From NCBI GenBank assembly GCA_029261995.1, contig JAJDAF010000061.1, positions 278,219 through 342,218 on the forward strand: a DNA stretch of 64,000 nucleotides, given 5' to 3'. The notes beneath the pieces are model-generated. The model worked only from the letters and a program-made list of their open reading frames with translations, had not been told where the DNA came from and ran no database searches. The stretch is from Candidatus Zhuqueibacterota bacterium (GTDB taxonomy: Bacteria > Zhuqueibacterota > Zhuqueibacteria > Oceanimicrobiales > Oceanimicrobiaceae). This document shows, one piece after another, positions 60,273 through 64,000 of this stretch. The translations under genes were made by a program, and so were the position numbers. Each line of letters starts with the position of its first letter. The stretch's first letter is position 1.

Positions 60273-62296
60273 AACAAGTTCCATCTGAATTTAGACAAAA
60301 GTTCCAATCGTTCAAAGCTGCTGTACATTATCAAGCAGATAAAATTAGAAGTCAGCAAAATGGTAAGAACATATATGCTACCTTCCTGTTTTATGATGGA
60401 AAAAGATTTTACTTAGTCGACTTCATCGGTACTGATGAGTTATACAAAATCTCGGAAGAACATTATGATCCAAAAAAAGAAGATAGTACGTGGTATTATC
60501 CTCGTTTAGCTATGAAAAATGGGGAACCTGCTGTGGGTGAAGACTTAGAAAAAAGAAAGTTACATCCAGCATTCAAAAAGGAATTAGAGAAGATAGGGAT
60601 ACGTAGTGTTATTTCAATCCCCATAATTAAAAATGACGAGAGAATAGGCGTTATTAACTTTTTCTACAGCATTTCATTAGATAAAAAAAATACCTTCACA
60701 AATGAATTAATTGCTAATTGTCGAATAGCTTCGCTTTCTATTATCCAACTGATGGATAATTTAGAGCTTAGAGCTATTTTATTAAAGGCATTTGATGCTA
60801 AGCAACTTTCCCCATTACATTTTGATTTAAAAAAATTTTTGGACCCGATAATTAAAGCTGTCGGAAAATATTTTAGGCTTCCACATATTATTATTAGACG
60901 CAGTTATGAAGACGACAATCCAAATGTTTACCACGTAGCCGCAACATATGGAATTCCCAAGAATGTTGTAAACAAACATACAGTCACAATAGAACATAGA
61001 ATGGCAAGTAATTTAGCGTATAGAACTAATAGAAGTAAAAAAGATCGATTCATTTACCTTACAGATATACAGAATAAGGATGTTGAATATGATCAAAAAG
61101 ATTTAGCACGGCAATACAATCTAAATTCGCTCATCTCTTATCCGTTTGTAGTAAAGAAGAAATTTAAGGGGTTTATTGTTTATTTTAGTAAGGATAAGGA
61201 AGGATTCAAAGATCTGGAGCAAAGAAAATTTCTAAGCATAGATCTTAACCAAGCAATTGAAAATATATATGTTCTTGCAGATACGCTTGAAAGGATTAGT
61301 ATTGAGTACTTAAGAGTTCATACGGCTATTGATCGCCTGAAAGAACCTAATAAATTTCGTTCTGAGAGTAATAAAGCGGTTGCTTTGAAGTATGCCGCAA
61401 AAAGTCTTTTCATGGATGGTTTTTTTCGCTCTGCTGGAAATGAATTTTTTAAAGCAGCCGAAAGAATGAAAAAACATTTTAAGTCTAACTCTGGACAATT
61501 TGTCAAACCGGAAGAGGACAAAGAGTTCATAATTGAAAATTATTGTGATTCCGCAGTGTCATATGCTAAAGCAGGTGCATATGATTATTGTAAAGATAGC
61601 TTCAACTCTCTCACACTATTTCTTAGTAGCATTAAATTTAATCCACAGCATGACTTCTATTTCAATAAGTTGATTATAGTACTGGATGAAGTTGGTATAG
61701 AGCACCTCGCTAGCAAAGTTTATATTGCAAAAATGAATAGAAAAACCAAACACTATAAATTCATTTTTAAACAATCATTCAGAAAGTTTAATAGCAAAGA
61801 GGAACATTATTCAAAAGTTGTAAATGAATTGATCAAATACAAAATTATTCATATTCTATTAATTTCCTTTAATTGCTTTTTTGGCCTTACCAGGTTTTTG
61901 TCCTCTACCATTATACATCTGTTTTGGAAACATACTTCTAACTATGGGGAAAGGTGGGGGAAATGGCTTGTTTTCACTATTGGGTTTTTAATAGTTTTTG
62001 CAATATTATATTTTCCAAATCCAGGTGGGAAATTGGGTCCTTTTAATATTGAGAGACTTGGGTTATTGCAATTTGAGTTGGAAAGACAATTTCAATATCC
62101 AGTGATGGATAATTTTTTGGGTAACCTTGCTGCATCACTTTTTTTCAGTATAGGTGTCGCGACAACTTTGATATTTGGAGATATCACTCCTATTAATACT
62201 ATGGCAAAAATAGTTGTTGCTTCAGAAGTGCTCTTAGGCTACGCTTTTTTTGGTGTTTTTATTTCGCTCGTTGCTAGAAAATTTTTAAGAAAATGA
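60257..62296 (+). CDS. GAF-domain protein fused to an ion-channel-like C-terminus
   Basis: 679 residues, TTG start inside the permease gene. The first 350 residues contain two GAF-like sensor domains (GIRSVISIPIIKNDERIGVI and LNSLISYPFVVKKKFKGFIV as the conserved strands). A helical, TPR-like section follows (about 360-500). The C-terminus has membrane spans and LFFSIGVATTLIFGDITP (about 629-646) resembling the pore of two-span ion channels, but with IFGD where K+ channels have GYGD. Possibly a ligand-gated channel co-expressed with the transporter. Confidence 0.7.
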   Translation: MVRKIKQVPSEFRQKFQSFKAAVHYQADKIRSQQNGKNIYATFLFYDGKRFYLVDFIGTDELYKISEEHYDPKKEDSTWYYPRLAMKNGEPAVGEDLEKRKLHPAFKKELEKIGIRSVISIPIIKNDERIGVINFFYSISLDKKNTFTNELIANCRIASLSIIQLMDNLELRAILLKAFDAKQLSPLHFDLKKFLDPIIKAVGKYFRLPHIIIRRSYEDDNPNVYHVAATYGIPKNVVNKHTVTIEHRMASNLAYRTNRSKKDRFIYLTDIQNKDVEYDQKDLARQYNLNSLISYPFVVKKKFKGFIVYFSKDKEGFKDLEQRKFLSIDLNQAIENIYVLADTLERISIEYLRVHTAIDRLKEPNKFRSESNKAVALKYAAKSLFMDGFFRSAGNEFFKAAERMKKHFKSNSGQFVKPEEDKEFIIENYCDSAVSYAKAGAYDYCKDSFNSLTLFLSSIKFNPQHDFYFNKLIIVLDEVGIEHLASKVYIAKMNRKTKHYKFIFKQSFRKFNSKEEHYSKVVNELIKYKIIHILLISFNCFFGLTRFLSSTIIHLFWKHTSNYGERWGKWLVFTIGFLIVFAILYFPNPGGKLGPFNIERLGLLQFELERQFQYPVMDNFLGNLAASLFFSIGVATTLIFGDITPINTMAKIVVASEVLLGYAFFGVFISLVARKFLRK

Positions 62297-62390
62297 CGGG
62301 TTTTTAGGTAAGAAGGCTTATGTGTGAGAAGGGACAACACGTAAAAGTACAAAACTAAATGCCAGTAAAAGATTCATCTGAAGTTGCATT

Positions 62391-62720
62391 TTGAACTCCG
62401 AGGAACTAACAGATTATGAACATATTCCATTAGGCATGCCTCATGAGAACAAAGAATTACCGAGTCCAAAGTCGACTATTTTAAATCCTGGAGATGCGAT
62501 CATCTTACTTACAGATGGTTTTTTGGAATGTCAGAATAAGAAGGAAGAGGAAATCTCACCGAGTAAACTGAAAGAAGTCTTAAGCAAGTATGTCGGGGCG
62601 TCACCACAAGTGTTAATTAGACAGCTTTTTGAATACATAGATAAGTTTGCACAAGGTGCCGACCAGAAGGAGAAGGACGATCAAACGGCACTGATTATTA
62701 GAAGGGATTTCAATTCGTAG
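62391..62720 (+). pseudogene. C-terminal fragment of a SpoIIE/PP2C-type phosphatase
   Basis: 109 codons from TTG 62391. LPSPKSTILNPGDAIILLTD and GFLECQNKKEEE, then DDQTALIIRRD, are the last two metal-site motifs of RsbU/SpoIIE phosphatases. The N-terminal metal site is missing and 62297-62390 does not encode it, so the gene is truncated. Confidence 0.7.
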
Positions 62721-62751
62721 CCCAATATGCTCGGTTTTGAATGCTTCAAAT

Positions 62752-64000
62752 CTATACACAAGTAAAGGCATTGCCTGCAATTTCGTTTTCTGAATTGAAC
62801 TGGTTTGCCAAAATCAAATGCTCTGGATGTAAATTCTTTGAGATAGTGATTTTATACTTGCCGAGTTCTAATATCCGATAAGTATACTCCTTCATTAACT
62901 CAAAATCTATAACGCAAAAATTCTCTGCCCAAAGCTTTTTCAAAAACTCAATGTCCAGCACATCTGAATCAATACTCACTTTTCCTCTTAACATATTAAA
63001 TGACAAGGAACCTGGAAAAGGTATGAGTTGGCAGCAGAACACCTCTTCGAACCCTGTTATTTCATGCAATCGGTGAGCATGCTCAAGTGTACTTCTTAAA
63101 CTTTCTTCAGATTCGCCTGGCAGGCCGATAACATATGATGGTGTTATTTCGATATCGTATTCCTGTAATAATTTAGCTACCTGAAGAATTTCTTTGGGTG
63201 AACCCCCACCCTTCCTGGCAGCTTTGTAAACATTCGGATCGCCTGACTCAATTCCTATGAAAATGTGGTTGCACGGTAACGCTTTCGCCAACTCAAGCGA
63301 GTACCGATTTATCTCATCTATCCGTGCGAAGATATGCCACTCTGGATTCAAATTTTTCGGTTTAGCCTTTACGACCTCGGCCAACCAATCTATATTTTGC
63401 ATCGTTGTATCGCTGAAATCAATGAGATAATCAACGTTATAGTTTTCAACTAAGTCCCTAATTTCTTCCCAAACCTTCTCCGGGTTTCGATAGGCGGTCA
63501 CCAATCCTGATCTTGAGCAAAAAATGCACCCGCCATTGCTTTTTTCCCGCCATTCACAACCTACATTAGTAAATATATTAGTCGCTCGATAGTTCCATGT
63601 GGGATGATTTTGTTGGAAAACATCAATGTAATTTTCAAAACCAACAAGACTTCGATCCGGATACGGCAAAAAATTAAAGCCTGGATTGTGATTTATGACC
63701 AACCTCTCGGTGCTTCCTCTAATGACCTCAATCATTGGCTTTTCGCCATACCCAACCACAACACTATCAATAATATCATGTCTATGTCTTAAAATTAATT
63801 CAGGAATTGCTGAGGCGTATACGCCACCGAGAATCACTTTTGAGCCACGCTCTTTTGCAATGGTAGCGATCTTTATGGCTTGGGGGTAAGTAATAGTATT
63901 TGAATTGAGCCCTACAACATCCCCATCAAGTCTACTGATAATCTCATCTTCAGTAACAAACTCACCATCAATTATCTCGACGTCAACATCTGGGCATTCT
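62752..64000 (-). CDS. B12-binding radical SAM protein, N-terminus off the right edge
   Basis: The frame continues without stop to base 64000, so the start lies outside. The visible N-terminus (ISRLDGDVVGLNSNTITYPQ, VILGGVYASAIPELIL) is a B12-binding-type Rossmann domain. The radical SAM cluster motif is the variant CEWREKSNGGCIFC. HIFARIDEINRYSLELAKAL, IFIGIESGD and ITPSYVIGLPGESEESLRS follow as in B12-dependent radical SAM enzymes. It is the complete relative of the truncated gene at 54823. Substrate unknown. Confidence 0.85.
   Translation of the reverse strand, partial: ECPDVDVEIIDGEFVTEDEIISRLDGDVVGLNSNTITYPQAIKIATIAKERGSKVILGGVYASAIPELILRHRHDIIDSVVVGYGEKPMIEVIRGSTERLVINHNPGFNFLPYPDRSLVGFENYIDVFQQNHPTWNYRATNIFTNVGCEWREKSNGGCIFCSRSGLVTAYRNPEKVWEEIRDLVENYNVDYLIDFSDTTMQNIDWLAEVVKAKPKNLNPEWHIFARIDEINRYSLELAKALPCNHIFIGIESGDPNVYKAARKGGGSPKEILQVAKLLQEYDIEITPSYVIGLPGESEESLRSTLEHAHRLHEITGFEEVFCCQLIPFPGSLSFNMLRGKVSIDSDVLDIEFLKKLWAENFCVIDFELMKEYTYRILELGKYKITISKNLHPEHLILANQFNSENEIAGNAFTCV

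Noticed and set aside
1-64000. tRNA or rRNA genes
   Set aside because: I looked for cloverleaf-like GTTCRANNC blocks and conserved rRNA segments and found none that I could support.

Overview
The window looks like a large stretch of accessory DNA from a Gram-negative-type bacterium, followed by about 9 kb that reads as a different, more AT-rich chromosomal background. Lipobox signals, sigma-70-like promoters and Shine-Dalgarno starts support a bacterium; I cannot name the taxon. The left edge (1-763) carries the N-terminus of a conjugative coupling protein (TraD/VirD4 type) and a small relaxosome- or regulator-like gene. Together with an SSB, a replication-relaxation-type protein, a second coupling ATPase and plasmid-type helix-turn-helix proteins further right, this suggests an integrated conjugative element or large plasmid rich in defence genes.

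Layout. (A) 0-10 kb, minus strand: a tightly packed operon of poorly described proteins (small membrane protein, DegT-type aminotransferase, Ycf46-like double AAA protein, an N-terminally hydrophobic 308-residue protein, a 401-residue membrane protein, a VWA-like lipoprotein and a DUF932-like protein). A DHH-family phosphoesterase unit with its own terminator lies upstream. (B) 10.4-13.4 kb: a TPR protein and a protein resembling ECF sigma region 2, translationally coupled, directly downstream of a CRISPR array on the same strand. (C) 13.45-23.2 kb: a type III-A CRISPR-Cas locus (cas10, csm2-csm6, cas6, cas1, short 37-nt repeat array; no cas2 seen). (D) 23.5-33 kb: a type I restriction-modification operon (hsdM, hsdS, hsdR) with a DUF262/HNH (GmrSD-like) gene between hsdS and hsdR, and a YgjP-type metallopeptidase at its end. 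(E) 33-46.7 kb: ssb and the replication-type gene, a radC remnant, ORF6N, many small genes, a SIR2-like protein, and several genes broken by single-base frameshifts. One of these has a 5' leader with three mutually exclusive pairing elements around a terminator-like hairpin. (F) 46.77-47.78 kb: a complete IS982-family element with 9-bp target duplications. (G) 48-54.7 kb: plasmid-type genes, including a coupling ATPase and a DNA-binding coiled-coil gene that contains a striking mirror-symmetric array of 12 phased TTCSGAA heptamers. (H) 54.8-64 kb: a 5'-truncated radical SAM gene, sulfotransferase, aldo/keto reductase, an NMT1/Tau-type ABC transporter, a GAF protein ending in an ion-channel-like pore, a phosphatase fragment and a full-length-type B12-binding radical SAM gene running off the right edge.

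How it works together (inference): regions C-E form a defence island (RNA-guided type III immunity with a Csm6 ancillary RNase, type I restriction, GmrSD-like, SIR2-like and a broken PD-(D/E)XK nuclease) carried by a mobile element whose own replication and transfer functions lie in E and G. The strongest new observations are the TTCSGAA array with a matching pair in front of the helix-turn-helix gene at 51.6 kb, the three-element leader at 43.7 kb, the sigma-like/TPR cassette downstream of the type III array, and the large unexplained AAA/VWA/DHH/DUF932 operon.
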